From assembly GCA_949358305.1 (NCBI GenBank), contig OX442315.1, positions 21,292,427 through 21,356,426 on the forward strand: 64,000 nt of DNA, read 5' to 3'. The notes under the pieces are model-generated. The model saw only the letters and a program-made list of their open reading frames with translations, was not told the DNA's origin and searched no databases. The position numbers and the translations under genes were made by a program. Positions 36,491 to 49,200 of the stretch are shown here, one piece after another (the first letter of the stretch is position 1; each line of letters starts with the position of its first letter). The DNA comes from Strigamia acuminata (Eukaryota > Arthropoda > Chilopoda > Geophilomorpha > Linotaeniidae).

Positions 36491-37952
36491 ATGGGGTGGT
36501 TATGTGTTTGGATTACTTTCATATTATTAGTGGGAGCAACTAATAATACATTTATAACTCGAAAACAGCATTATGCAAGTCAAGCAAGTGAAGTGAGAGC
36601 CGCAAGAATTGGTGATGGTGAATCAAGCAGCGCAGTTGCTGGTGAGATATTAAATACACGAACAGAAACTGGATATTATGACCATGAAATTAAATACGGA
36701 GACGAGCCTGATGAAATAAGAGATACTGATAAAAGTAAGTTGCAGAATTTTGAAGATTATAAGTATACTGAAAAAAGGAAGAGAGAAACAGATCAAGATA
36801 AAAAAGATAAAGCTGCTAAAATTGCAGCTGATGTAAAAGCTGCAGCTGATAAAGCTAAAGCTGATTTCAAAGCTAAAGCTGATAAAGCTGCAGCTGATGT
36901 TAAAGCTAAAGCTGATAAAGCTACAGCTGATGCTAAAGCTAAAGCTGATAAAGCTGCAGCTGATGCTAAAGCTGCAGCTGATGCTAAAGCTGCAGCTGAT
37001 GCTAAAGCTGCAGCTGATGCTAAAGCTGCAGCTGATGCTAAAGCTGCAGCTGATGCTAAAGCTGCAGCTGATGCTAAAGCTGCAGCTGACACTGCTAAAG
37101 CTAAAGCTGATAAAGCTGCAGCTGACACTGCTAAAGCTAAAGCTGATAAAGCTGCAGCTGATGCTAAAGCTGCAGCTGACACTGCTAAAGCTAAAGCTGA
37201 TAAAGCTGCAGCTGATGCTAAAGCTGCAGCTGATGCTAAAGCTGCAGCTGATGCTAAAGCTGCAGCTGATGCTAAAGCTGCAGCTGATGCTAAAGCTGCA
37301 GCTGATGCTAAAGCTGATGCTAAAGCTGCAGCTGACACTGCTAAAGCTGCAGCTGATAAAGCTGCAGCTGATAAAGCTGCAGCTGATGCTAAACGAGCTT
37401 CTGAAACTACGTCAAAAACTACCACAAAACCAGCTTCAGAAACTACGTCAACAACTACCACAAAACCAGCTTCAGAAACTACGTCAACAACTACCAGCAC
37501 TACCAGCTTCAGAAACTACGTCAAAAACTACCACAAAACCAGCTTCAGAAACTAAGTCAACAACTACCACAAAACCAGCTTCAGAAACTACGTCAACAAC
37601 TACCACAAAACCAGCTTCAGAAACTACGTCAACAACTACCACAAAACCAGCTTCAGAAACTACGTCAAAAACTACCACAAAACCAGCTTCAGAAACTAAG
37701 TCAACAACTACCACAAAACCAGCTTCAGAAACTACGTCAACAACTACCACAAAACCAGGACCTGGATCTACTAACATTCGTCCAACTTCTGGAGCAAAAC
37801 CTACGGAAAAGTGTTTTATTAAACCTAACAAAGAAGTTAGTAAGTTTAATCCAACTTATTTCTTAGTTTTTTAAATATATATTTTTATTTTTTAGGCAAA
37901 GTTTTATCTGAGCAAATGTAAATGTGATTCAGGTGGAGCAAACCTCAATTGA
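36491..37952 (+). pseudogene. R2: repeat proprotein gene, frameshifted and without its OBP-like tail
   Basis: The start MGWLCVWITF, propeptide and KRKR site (95-98) match R1/R3/R4. The repeat region is quite different: Ala/Lys/Asp units (AAADAK, 18 bp) at about 36830-37390, then ASETTSTTTTKP units. At about 37495 one extra base relative to the repeat unit shifts the frame, and a stop follows at 37553-37555, leaving 354 aa. The other frame continues to the conserved donor at 37841. Exon 2 (37896 onward) keeps YLSKCKCD, then jumps within the codon run into the R3 upstream block (from 37926), so exons 3-7 are missing. It may still express a truncated alanine-rich secreted protein. Confidence 0.8.
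36830..37395. repeat. 18-bp coding repeats of R2 (Ala-Ala-Ala-Asp-Ala-Lys)
   Basis: GCTGCAGCTGATGCTAAA units, interrupted by ACTGCTAAAGCTAAA variants. The encoded peptide is almost wholly Ala, Lys and Asp and would be strongly helical. All frames are open. Confidence 0.9.
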
Positions 37953-38249
37953 TGATTATCTCGTTTGCCAGACCAATGAATGACAAGCTTGTATTCTGAA
38001 GGGTATAATGGATAACATTATGAATACATAATTTTGCTTACGCATTAGTAAGCTATCATAGTTCATTATCTTTTGCACTGCGTAATGCAATTCTTCAATA
38101 TATGAATGGAGAATTTCCGATGTAGGCAAAAACATCCTCTTATATTGATAATGCAATTTAGCAAATATTTTGGAAGAAGTATAAAATAAACGTACACAGA
38201 CTCATTATATTCAGTGTTGAAGCTAAACCAACATTAATTTAAGAAGAAA
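37926..38249 (+). promoter_or_regulatory. Upstream block, TATA box and 5' UTR of R3
   Basis: Starts exactly where R2 exon 2 breaks off. It is identical by eye to 45925-46248 upstream of R4. TATAAA at 38180-38185. Confidence 0.65.
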
Positions 38250-41200
38250 ATGGGGTGGTTATGTGTTTGGATTACTTTCTTACCGGTATTAGTGGTAGCA
38301 ACTACTATTACATTTCAAATTCCAGTACAGCATGATAGAAGTCAAGAAAGTGAAAAAAATAGCAAGAAAGTAGCAAGCGTTGGTGATGGTGAATCAAACG
38401 GATCAGTCAGTGGTGAGATGTTAAAAACACTAACTAAAACTCAATATTATAACCACGGAATCAAATATGGACAAAAAGAGGATGAAATAAGATATATTGA
38501 TAGAAGCAAGTTGCAGAATTTTGAAGGTTTTATCTATTTTGAAAAAAGGATGAGAAACAAAAGGGCGCCGTCTCCTGACACAGTCAAAACTAAGCCAGCC
38601 GTACCGATTCCTCCTGCTACTACTAATATTGGTAAACCAGCCCTTCCCATTCCTCCTGCTACTACTAATATTGGTAAACCAGCCCTTCCCATTCCTCCTG
38701 CTACTACTAATATTGGTAAACCAGCCCTTCCCATTCCTCCTGCTACTACTAATATTGGTAAACCAGCCCTTCCTATTCCTCCTGCTACTACTATTGTTGG
38801 TAAACCAGCCCTTCCCATTCCTCCTGCTACTACTAATATTGGTAAACCAGCCCTTCCCATTCCTCCTGCTACAAACATCGGTAAACCAGCTCTTCCCATT
38901 CCTTCTGCTACCACAAACATAGGTAAACCAGCCTTACCAAACATAGATAAACCAGTCCTACCAAACATTGGTAAACCAGCACTACCAAACATAGGAACAC
39001 CAGCCCTACCAAACATAGGTAAACCAGCCCTACCAAACATAGGAACACCAGCCCTTCCGAACATTGGTAAACCAGCACTACCAGCTTCAGAAACTACGTC
39101 AAAAACTACCACAAAACCAGCTTCAGAAACTAAGTCAACAACTACCACAAAACCAGCTTCAGAAACTACGTCAACAACTACCACAAAACCAGCTTCAGAA
39201 ACTACGTCAACAACTACCACAAAACCAGCTTCAGAAACTACGTCAAAAACTACCACAAAACCAGCTTCAGAAACTAAGTCAACAACTACCACAAAACCAG
39301 CTTCAGAAACTACGTCAACAACTACCACAAAACCAGCTTCAGAAACTACGTCAAAAACTACCACAAAACCAGCTTCAGAAACTAAGTCAACAACTACCAC
39401 AAAACCAGCTTCAGAAACTACGTCAACAACTACCACAAAACCAGGACCTGGATCTACTAACATTCGTCCAACTTCTGGAGCAAAACCTACGGAAAAGTGT
39501 TTTATTAAACCTAACAAAGAAGTTAGTAAGTTTAATCCAACTTATTTCTTAGTTTTTTAAATATATATTTTTATTTTTTAGGGAAAGTTTTATCTGAGCA
39601 AATGTAAATGTGATACAATGAGAAATATTAAAGAATTTACAAAATATCTACCAAACCCACCAAAAGACCCGAAACAGAAAAAGCCGCAGTGTTTAATGCC
39701 AACGACTTCGTCTGAGGTAGTACACATTATTCCAGTAATTACCGTGCACATTTCTAACTAATCAAATTGTATTTAGGATGAAAGGGAAACATTTGCTAAG
39801 AAAGTAAAAACTTGTTTTTGGCGAAAATTAAAATTGGTAATTACAATACGGGGTTTTATTAAATGCACGACTCTGCAATTTTTTGATTTTGTAATAATCA
39901 CAAAATCAATCATTTTTTATATCGTCCCATTCAATCGAAAAAATTATATTTGTGCGATTAAATGATATTCTGAAGATAGTCACACGAACAAACCAACCGT
40001 TAAATGAAATACAGAAAAAATTGTTTACAATTAGTAAAATAAAACTAAAATTTTAAAAATTAATTACTAACAACAACGTTTTCACACTTAGAAGTTAGTC
40101 GCCTCCATTTTGTTATGGGTTTGACGAGTCTCAAATTCGCGTGCCAAAATCGCAAAAACTACCTTATGCTTGATTTTGTGAGTTTGTGGTTTTCCTCTTT
40201 GGTGTTTTTGCAATTAAGCACATAATTGAAGGAACTGATTTCACATGAGAAACATAAAAGTGCAAAATTTCAAAATCGCTTCTATTAATGAAACTCTCTT
40301 GAGTTTTATATTGCAGTAACGATTAATAATCTATATTTTACAGATTCCAGAAGATAATTATTGGCCAGTTGATTTGGTAAGGTATAAACAAGTATTAGAT
40401 ATGTATGGATCAGCATCACAGGTAAAAAATTTGTTGAAAATAAAACTTTTAGTATATACAAACCCCTTACAATTACTAAGTTTAGATGGTCATAGTTTTC
40501 TAGAAAAGTAGAAATTCGAATTTTGCTTTGCTGGAAAATTGCATGTACATGGCGTTATTTTTCCAATAAGCGTGAGTGACGTCGTGTGACTAGATTAAAA
40601 TCTCCGTTTACCTTATGGATTAATCATACTGCGTACAAACAACATGCCAACGACGATATTAGGTACATCAGCTGGATGATTATTTTCCAGAAAGCCAATG
40701 GGTGGGTGTTTACAATGCAGTTTACAATGCGCAAAACGTCCAAAATCTATCTCCTACAAATGTAATTTGGTTTTCCAAATTAGCATACCTTTTGCACAAA
40801 ACTATTTTAATTACATGATCGATTTTCCAGATAACAAAATTCGAATTTTCACTGTGATCATGTAAACTTGGTTAATGAGATGAGTTATCCAAAAGAGTAA
40901 ATGGATTAATAAACTACTGAATCTTAGTATGTAGTACATTATTTACTTAATTCAGAAACAAAATAGTAATTATTGAGAACAAATTTGTCTAAAGAATATA
41001 ATTATCACATTAAGCAATATTATCAGGAATTCAGGATAAATAAATTGTATTTTCAGACAAAAGATAGGCTGAAAGCTGCAATTGACAGATGCACACGTGA
41101 CAAAAAAGTGAGCAAGTTTTTTCTTCTTTTTTTTCTTCTGTATCTGTAAGTAATCTTGTTTTGAATATGTAGAATAATAACGACAGCTATAATTGCTTCA

Positions 41201-44200
41201 GAGAAGAGATGCGCAAAGTAAGTAAATTAAACATCAGGCCTTTTTCTACCCATTGTTCAGGGTGCAACATGACCAAAAGACAAAAGCACCAGGCTGCACA
41301 AAACCCTAAGATTAGGTCTTTTAAACATACATATAAATTTGAAACTGATCTAGTGTAGTATTTTTGTTAGACTAGTTGAAATGTCTTCCCTGCTAGGGGA
41401 AGACATCAAAGTGCGTAGTTGTCATTTGAATGAAGAGGAAAAACGAGGGGTTGTTTTCTGCTCAAGATTTTAGAGTTAACTCATTTATTCATCATCAAAA
41501 AAACGAGGAGTTGCCTAGGAGATAACTCCTAGCCAACTTTATAGAGTTATTGTTGTGTAATGATAGTAGAAACATGGCGAGACACTACATTCCTTCCCCC
41601 TGCCTGTCCTTGTAATTGTAACTAAAGGTTCATTCATTCTGGATGTGGAGAGCTGGTTCCACAACTTAATGTCTCGTACTGGAGGTGAAGCATTCTGGGG
41701 CAAAGCATGACGCCACATTGTGTGCTTTGCTCGGTCCATTGTATACTCAGATCTGCCTGCGACACTGGGTCCGGACACTGCACTGGGTCCTTGGACTTGA
41801 GTGACACTGGGACACCGCGACGCGATGTCAGCTGCACCAGTAATCTAAATTTAACTGCATTTTGATTCGAATGATATAAATTAATCTGATTTGCTATTTC
41901 TAGCAACAATATTGTTTTCAGTGTTAGTAAAACATGTTCATCCCCCTTAATATATTCGATGTTCGAACTCAAGTGGGGGATATTGTTGACTTGAGAACGA
42001 GTTTTGGCGGCAATTATGATGGTTTCGTCGTTTGAGAGACCCACAAATTGAAGGGGGTAAACTAGGGCTGTCCCCTGCACACAGAACGACTGATGACAGT
42101 CCAGAAATGTACTACCGTAATAAAAACCTTGATTTCAAACTTTAGTCGACTGCAGCAGTGCAGAAAAGTTGATCACAATTTTAGCATGGTAAAGAAGTCG
42201 TCCAGTCCCATGAGACAACGAAGGATGGGCGACAAGCATGATCCACACCCAAGAAAGGCCAAGAAATTCGATAAGCATTTTTCGGCGTTCACTGATTGCT
42301 CCAGTTGCTTGAATTACAACCGTGGGCCAGGAAGCATGTAGGGCAACAAAGGGATGTACTGTCATGTGTGCGATAGTCGCTTCCGGCAAGCGAGTTGAAG
42401 GAGATCACGACCATTGCAGGAAACCGGAATTTAATTAGGTCGGGTGATTCGTTGCAATGGCTGCAACAGTCATGATCGCTGCTTGTCCCCATAGTGTCTT
42501 CGAAGGGATGGAACTGGGCGCCCGACTGTTGGCTTGATCCGTCCGGTTTAGAATCGGCGGTGATCCTGGTGTTGATGCTGACGATTGACAGTGATCCTGG
42601 TGTTGATGCTGACGATTGACAGTGATCCTGGTGACGACGATTGGCATAATGCTCGTGTTGACGATTGACATGATGCTGGTGTCGACAATTGACATAATCC
42701 AAATAGGGGTCTCCAGAGGTCCGCCGACAAGGCCCTTGAGGTGACGGCTAAATGATCGCGAGTGTCCCAATCTCACACTTGCTAATTGTTCGGTCGATGT
42801 CGTCCATGTCGTTGTTCGAACGTTATCCGTGTAGGACTTCAAAATCCGAAAAGAATATCGTCATTTGTATCGTTCGGTTGATGTTCCTCACACCACGTCA
42901 GATTGCCGATCGTTATCTTTGACCAATGTTCGATCATACCGAAGGGACATTCCTTGCAGTCAAAGCTTCACATCTGCGGAATTTTCCCAACCGCTTGCAG
43001 TATCCTGTTGACTGCACCATTTGAAATGTCTTCCCGCCTAGGGGAAGACATCCAAGTGTGTTGTTGTCATTTGAATGAAGAGGAAAAACGAGGGGTTGTT
43101 TTCCTAGGTAACTCCTAGGCAACTTTGTAGAGTTATTGTTGTGTAATGATAGTAAAAACATGGCGAGACACAACAGTAGTATTAGTTACAATTTATTTGT
43201 AAAAAATCCAATCCACAGTAAAGTAAATGCATATTGACTACAATCACTCCACTAATGATGACATGACGGCGCTGTGATGCCACGGATCCTCATAAGAGAG
43301 GCGCATCATCGTTTGTTAAAAGTGCGCTGGGTCGCCAAGTACCTTGACACATGACTAATCGCCGTGGTTGAGTACAGCTATACTCAAAACCACCACAACG
43401 TTGACCTATGGTTTGAGCCGTATCACTGGTGTAGTGGCACAAAAAGTAGCTCATAACACCATATTTGTAAAAAAAGTCCAGACATGTGATCGATTACCAA
43501 CATTGTCAAAGGTACAGAACTACTTTTCCGCGTAGTAGAACACAGTACACAGTTAGGCGTAAACCGGCTGTCATAGGTCAACGTTGTGGTGGTTTTGAGT
43601 ATAGTAGTTCACAATGTCAAGGCTGTTTTAAGATACCCGTAAGTCTTTTAGGCATTTTTACTTCAAGAGACTTCTATGCAATTTTTTAAATCCTATTTTA
43701 TGCTAATTTTATCGTTTGTACGCACGTATAACAATTTTTTTTTGTTAATCTTGAAAGTACTCGTTAATTGCAATGCGCTGTTAACGCCACTGAACCCCTG
43801 CTGACACAAAAACCTGAGTCCGCCATTGGTTCAGGATTTTTGAAAAGCTAGTGCGCACAATACAATTAAACCTAACCTATACTCTGGCCATGTGTAAGTT
43901 GAGCCTAAATAACCGCCTCACAACTCACTCTGTGCTGCCGCCAGGGAAAATAGTTCGGTTTATTGCTTGCTTCTTCCAGAAACCAAAACAATTTTCAAAC
44001 TAATTATTGACTGTTTAGTCTGAACAAAATGGATACCAGTAACAACGGCAGTTGTTGTTCTTCTCCAGATCTGCTTTCGTTGCAATCCTGGTGTTTGGAT
44101 CTATTTTCTTGTATCACTACACCAGAGAAAAGTCCCTGATTTAGGCTCAACTTACACATGGCCAGAGTATACCACCCATATCTTATGGTACCTAACCCAA

Positions 44201-44535
44201 CCAACCAAAAGCGATGTAATCTTGCTCCTTGCATCTACTCCCATGGTTGGAGCCATATTTGATCCGTGACCCAATAAAACGAACTAAAATACAATAAAAT
44301 GGCAATGTTTTTGCATAAGCGAAATAAGGAAGTAAAAATAACAAATATCTAACCCTCGAATAAAATACGCGATACTGATGTATTAATCTGGGAATAAACG
44401 TCTTTTAATTTTGAAAAGTAAGTACGGTATTCTTATCCACACTCCATTTTTCTCTCAAAAGTAAAAGTAAAATTAAAACTTAAAACGGTTAAAATTTTAA
44501 TTGTTTTATATTTTCAGATATGCAGTGACGCATAA
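38250..44535 (+). CDS. R3: secreted proprotein with mosaic repeats and OBP-like tail, 7 exons
   Basis: Exons: 38250-39521, 39582-39716, 39777-39836, 40344-40421, 41057-41107, 41173-41217, 44518-44535, giving 552 aa with all introns in phase 0. The signal peptide, propeptide and RNKR site match R4 without visible difference. The repeat region is KPALPIPPATTNIG and KPALPNIG units up to about residue 278, then abruptly ASETTSTTTTKP units as in R2. Tail: CKCD, PQCLMP, TCFWRKLKL (seven residues before exon end), DRCTRDKK (C4 twelfth), NCFREEMRK and ICSDA, with C5-X8-C6. The first donor is GTTAGT; reading on through the intron gives a stop after eleven codons. Intron 6 is swollen to 3.3 kb by an LTR-like element and two MITEs. 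Confidence 0.75.
41377..43175. mobile_element. Non-autonomous LTR-like element in R3 intron 6
   Basis: Direct repeats with TG...CA ends at 41377-41589 (213 bp) and 43022-43175 (154 bp, with an internal loss of about 60 bp). Both contain GGGGAAGACATC and GAGTTATTGTTGTGTAATGATAGTA. The interior of 1.4 kb has no reverse transcriptase, gag or integrase frame and includes a short tandem stretch (GTTGATGCTGACGATTGACA) at about 42565-42690. Flanks CTAGT and GTAGT may be a decayed 5-bp duplication. R1 and R4 lack it. Confidence 0.7.
43381..43601. mobile_element. Tc1/mariner-type MITE (TA duplication) in R3 intron 6
   Basis: Perfect 30-bp terminal inverted repeats starting TACTCAAAACCACCACAACG, flanked by TA on both sides (43379-43380, 43602-43603). 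R1 and R4 have the uninterrupted sequence. Non-coding. Confidence 0.82.
43880..44169. mobile_element. Second Tc1/mariner-type MITE in R3 intron 6
   Basis: Perfect 31-bp terminal inverted repeats starting TACTCTGGCCATGTGTAAGT, with TA on both sides (43878-43879, 44170-44171). R1 has the empty site. Shares the TACTC end with the element at 43381. Confidence 0.82.
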
Positions 44536-45600
44536 TAAGTTCAGAAAAATTCTTATATTTGCGCAATATGGATATTTATTTATGGCTATATCGTCCAAGT
44601 TTGCTAACCATGTAATTTAAACCTTCAAAAAATGTAGGACACGTGTTTTATCTGGTGATTAGTGATTTACACACATTAAACTCCTTCTAAAAATCGCACG
44701 AAAATATTCATGACTTTTGAATAAATATTTACAAAAAAATAGAAAAATTTCATTTACCGTATATACCCGGGTATAAGCCCATCCGTGTATAAGCCGACCT
44801 CCCCATTCTGAGGCTAAAAAATGCTAAAAAATGGTGTATGCACGTATAAGCCGAGTGCGTCAAAATGTTGTTAAATATAGTCGAAAATTAATGAAATTGA
44901 CTACAATTTAGTAAAAAATTGATGAAATTGACTACAATTTAGTAAAAAATTGATCAAATTGTAACAATTGAACTACAATTTGGTCGAAAATTGTGGAAAT
45001 TGACTGATTGTTGGATGGCTGGTCTTATATACAATACAAATGTAACGAACGTAGCATGTACGTTACATTTTTTTTTGAATATGCGTGTATAAGCCGACCC
45101 CCCCAATCAGAGGTCCGAAATTTGAAATAAATTTCTCGGCTTATACCCGGGTATATACGGTAGGTATATTGTCAGTCAAACATCAATTGTATTAATATTG
45201 TAAAATAGAAAAAAAAATTCAAGTCATGCCGCATTGTAATTCTTGGTAAATAAAGAAACATACTGGTATACCGTATGTAGGGTATGCGGTAACATTTTGT
45301 AGTTTTATTCTGTAAAAATAAAGTTTTATAATAATATAGTCACTTGATAAAAGTGACCTCACACTTGGCTTCGGGCCGTAAAAACAAGTGCTATAAAAAT
45401 AAACAACTGGTAATTTAAAAGGAAGAAATTGTGAAATATTTTTAAATAAAAAAAAAAAATTAAGTAAATCGTGAAGCAAATTCAAAAAAAAAAATATATA
45501 TATATATATACAAATATATAAAAAAGCAAAGTAATTCCGGGAGTGTCAGGGGGGGAAAAAAGGAAAGTAATTATTAGAAATTTTGGTAAAACAAATTTTT
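44536..45600. other. Downstream spacer of R3
   Basis: Matches the spacers after R1 and R4 apart from the MITE at 44757-45160 and an (AT)n tract near 45490-45515. No gene. Confidence 0.55.
44757..45160. mobile_element. MITE with CCGTATATACCCGGG ends and TA duplication
   Basis: Terminal inverted repeats CCGTATATACCCGGGTATAA, flanked by TA at 44755-44756 and 45161-45162. The interior has inverted GTGTATAAGCCGACC words and ACTACAATTTAGT tandem units. R1 and R4 show the empty site. Non-coding. Confidence 0.82.
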
Positions 45601-45795
45601 TACGCGTGATAATTTGTGGAAATCATGCAATCGTGTTTACTGGCTCTCTTCTGAACTGCCTACGTTTCGAGGACAGCACATAAAAGCCAAAGTATAAGTT
45701 AATATGATTCAATCCGTACATAACATTGACAGGATGAAGATCACAAAAATGATTGTCTATGCTGCAGAAGCAATTTGCAATGGGTCAACAGAGAA
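45601..45795 (+). pseudogene. J-type gene remnant 2: promoter and signal exon
   Basis: From GTGATAATTTGTGG to AGAAATTTGTAA it matches gene J (53270-53470), including the CATAAAAGCC box and the ATG at 45735. The signal-peptide frame carries small changes that break it (a lost base pattern after GTCTATGCTGC), and after the former donor the sequence goes straight into the R4 upstream block. Confidence 0.75.
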
Positions 45796-46248
45796 ATTTG
45801 TAATCAAAAGGCAGGAAACATGAGTCGAGTTGAAAAGAAACTTAAAACTTCTGATTTGTTTATGAAGTACAGACATACACACCCTTAGTACTATATATGT
45901 TGTCATTGGTTATTGGTGAGTGGATCTTCAGGTGGAGCAAACCTCAATTGATGATTATCTCGTTTGCCAGACCAATGAATGACAAGCTTGTATTCTGAAG
46001 GGTATAATGGATAACATTATGAATACATAATTTTGCTTACGCATTAGTAAGCTATCATAGTTCATTATCTTTTGCACTGCGTAATGCAATTCTTCAATAT
46101 ATGAATGGAGAATTTCCGATGTAGGCAAAAACATCCTCTTATATTGATAATGCAATTTAGCAAATATTTTGGAAGAAGTATAAAATAAACGTACACAGAC
46201 TCATTATATTCAGTGTTGAAGCTAAACCAACATTAATTTAAGAAGAAA
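45796..46248 (+). promoter_or_regulatory. Upstream block, TATA box and 5' UTR of R4
   Basis: Same block as upstream of R1-R3, TATAAA at 46179-46184. Confidence 0.65.
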
Positions 46249-49200
46249 ATGGGGTGGTTATGTGTTTGGATTACTTTCTTACCGGTATTAGTGGTAGCAA
46301 CTACTATTACATTTCAAATTCCAGTACAGCATGATAGAAGTCAAGAAAGTGAAAAAAATAGCAAGAAAGTAGCAAGCGTTGGTGATGGTGAATCAAACGG
46401 ATCAGTCAGTGGTGAGATGTTAAAAACACTAACTAAAACTCAATATTATAACCACGGAATCAAATATGGACAAAAAGAGGATGAAATAAGATATATTGAT
46501 AGAAGCAAGTTGCAGAATTTTGAAGGTTTTATCTATTTTGAAAAAAGGATGAGAAACAAAAGGGCGCCGTCTCCTGACACAGTCAAAACTAAGCCAGCCG
46601 TACCGATTCCTCCTGCTACTACTAATATTGGTAAACCAGCCCTTCCCATTCCTCCTGCTACTACTAATATTGGTAAACCAGCCCTTCCCATTCCTCCTGC
46701 TACTACTAATATTGGTAAACCAGCCCTTCCCATTCCTCCTGCTACTACTAATATTGGTAAACCAGCCCTTCCTATTCCTCCTGCTACTACTATTGTTGGT
46801 AAACCAGCCCTTCCCATTCCTCCTGCTACTACTAATATTGGTAAACCAGCCCTTCCCATTCCTCCTGCTACAAACATCGGTAAACCAGCTCTTCCCATTC
46901 CTTCTGCTACCACAAACATAGGTAAACCAGCCTTACCAAACATAGATAAACCAGTCCTACCAAACATTGGTAAACCAGCACTACCAAACATAGGAACACC
47001 AGCCCTACCAAACATAGGTAAACCAGCCCTACCAAACATAGGAACACCAGCCCTTCCGAACATTGGTAAACCAGCACTACCAAACATTGGTAAACCCGCC
47101 CTACCAAACATAGGAACACCAGCTCTACCAAACATAGGTAAACCAGCCCTACCAAACATAGGAACACCAGCCCTTCCGAACATTGGTAAACCAGCACTAC
47201 CAAACATTGGTAAACCAGCCCTACCAAACATAGAAAGACCAGCCCTACCAAACATAGGTAAACCAGCCCTACCAAACATAGAAACACCAGCCCTTCCGAA
47301 CATTGGTAAACCAGCACTACCAAACATTGGTAAACCAGCACTACCAAACATAGGAACACCAGCACTACCAAACATTGATAAACCAGCCCTACCAAACATT
47401 GATAAACCAGCCCTACCAAACATTGGAAAACCAGCCCTACCGAACATTGGTAAACCAGCACTACCAAACATAGGTAAACCAGCTCTTCCTATTCCTCCTG
47501 CTACGTCAAAACCTGGCGCAAAGCCACCTCCAGGAACTGAGTCAAAATCTACGTCAAAACCTGGCCCAAAGCCACCATCAGGAACCCAGTCAAAACCTGG
47601 CCCAAAGCCACCATCAGGAACCCAGTCAAAACCTACGTCAAAACCTGGCGCAAAGTCGTCTCCAGGAACTGAGTCAAAATCTACGTTAAAACCTGCCACA
47701 AAGCCACCTTCTGGAACCGAGTCAAAATCTACTTCGAAACCTGGCGCAGTACCGACATCTGGACCTGGGTTTACTAAAATTCTTGCAACTTCTGGACCAA
47801 AACCTACGGAAGAGTGCTTTATTCAACCTGACAAAGAAGTTAGTAAGTTTAATCTAACTTATTTCTTAGTTTTTTAAATATATTTTTTTATTTTTTAGGT
47901 GAAGTTTCATCTGAGCAAATGTAAATGTGATACTATGAGAGATAAAAAAGAACTTACAAAATATCTACCAAAGCCACCAAAAGACCCGAAACAGAAAAAA
48001 CCGCAGTGTTTAATGCCAACTACTGCGTCTACGGTAGTACACATTATTCCGGTAATTACAATGCACATTTCTAACTAATCGAATTGTATTTAGGATGAAA
48101 AGAATTCATTTGCAGAGAATGTAAGAACTTGTTATTGGCGACAATTAAAATTGGTAATTAAAATAAGGAATTTCATTAAATGCACGATTCTGCAATTTTT
48201 TGTTTTTATAATAATCACAAAATCAATCATTTTTGATATCGTAACTTTCAACCGCAGAAATTTCTATTTGTGCTATTAAATGATATTTTAAAAATAGTCG
48301 CACGAACAAACCAACCATGAATTGAGATACAGAAAATATTGTTTACAATTCGTATAATGAAACTAAAATGTTAAAAATCAGTTATATTAATAACAACGTT
48401 TTCACACCTAGAAGTTAGCCGCCTCCATTTTGTTTAGTGTTCGACGAGTCTAAAATTCGCGTGCCAAAATCGCAAAACTACCTTATGCTTGATTTTGTGA
48501 GTTTGCGGTTTTGCTCTTTGGCGTTTTTTCAATTAAGCACATGGTTGATGGAACTGAATTCACATGAAAAACATAAAAGTGCAAAATTTCAAAATCGCCT
48601 CTATTAATGAAACTCTTTTGTGTTTGATATTGCAATAACGATTAAGAATCTACATTTTTCAGATTCCAGGAGATAAGTTGGGACCAATTGATTTTGTAAG
48701 GTATAAACAAGTATTAGATAAGTATGGATCAGCACCACAGGTAAAAAATTATTAAAAATAAAACTTTTAGCATCCACAAACCTCTTACAATTACTAAGTT
48801 TAGATAGTCATAGTTTTCTAGAAAAGTGGAAATTCGAATTTTGAATTGCTGGAAAATTTCAAATTGCAAAGATAGCAGAAAAATGTCCCAAATCACCTAA
48901 CGTTAACAAGGTCAATACTTGCAGTGGTAGAGCAGTGACTAAGTGTGTTGTTTGATTGTCGGTAAATTCAAGAGTGTGTCAAAACTCTAAATTTGAGCCC
49001 AGCACACTTTGGATCTGCGCAGTAGATATGCGCAATGAGTGCATTTTGGTGTAACAAAAGAATTATTGCACCAAAACGGTTAATTTGTAACTCACCCCAG
49101 CCAAATTGGGGTGAGGTGTGCCTGGGGAGCTTTTACCCCCAAGATACAGCAGGCTGGTTTGGCATGTGCCAAACCAGAGTAATTACCAGAGTAATTAATT

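Noticed and set aside
41539-43173. Several 70-150-codon frames inside the LTR-like element
   Set aside because: None shows gag, protease, reverse transcriptase or integrase motifs; one covers a short tandem repeat.
48900-48990. tRNA gene
   Set aside because: Only a box-A-like word and a weak box B are present and no cloverleaf could be drawn; treated as a possible SINE.
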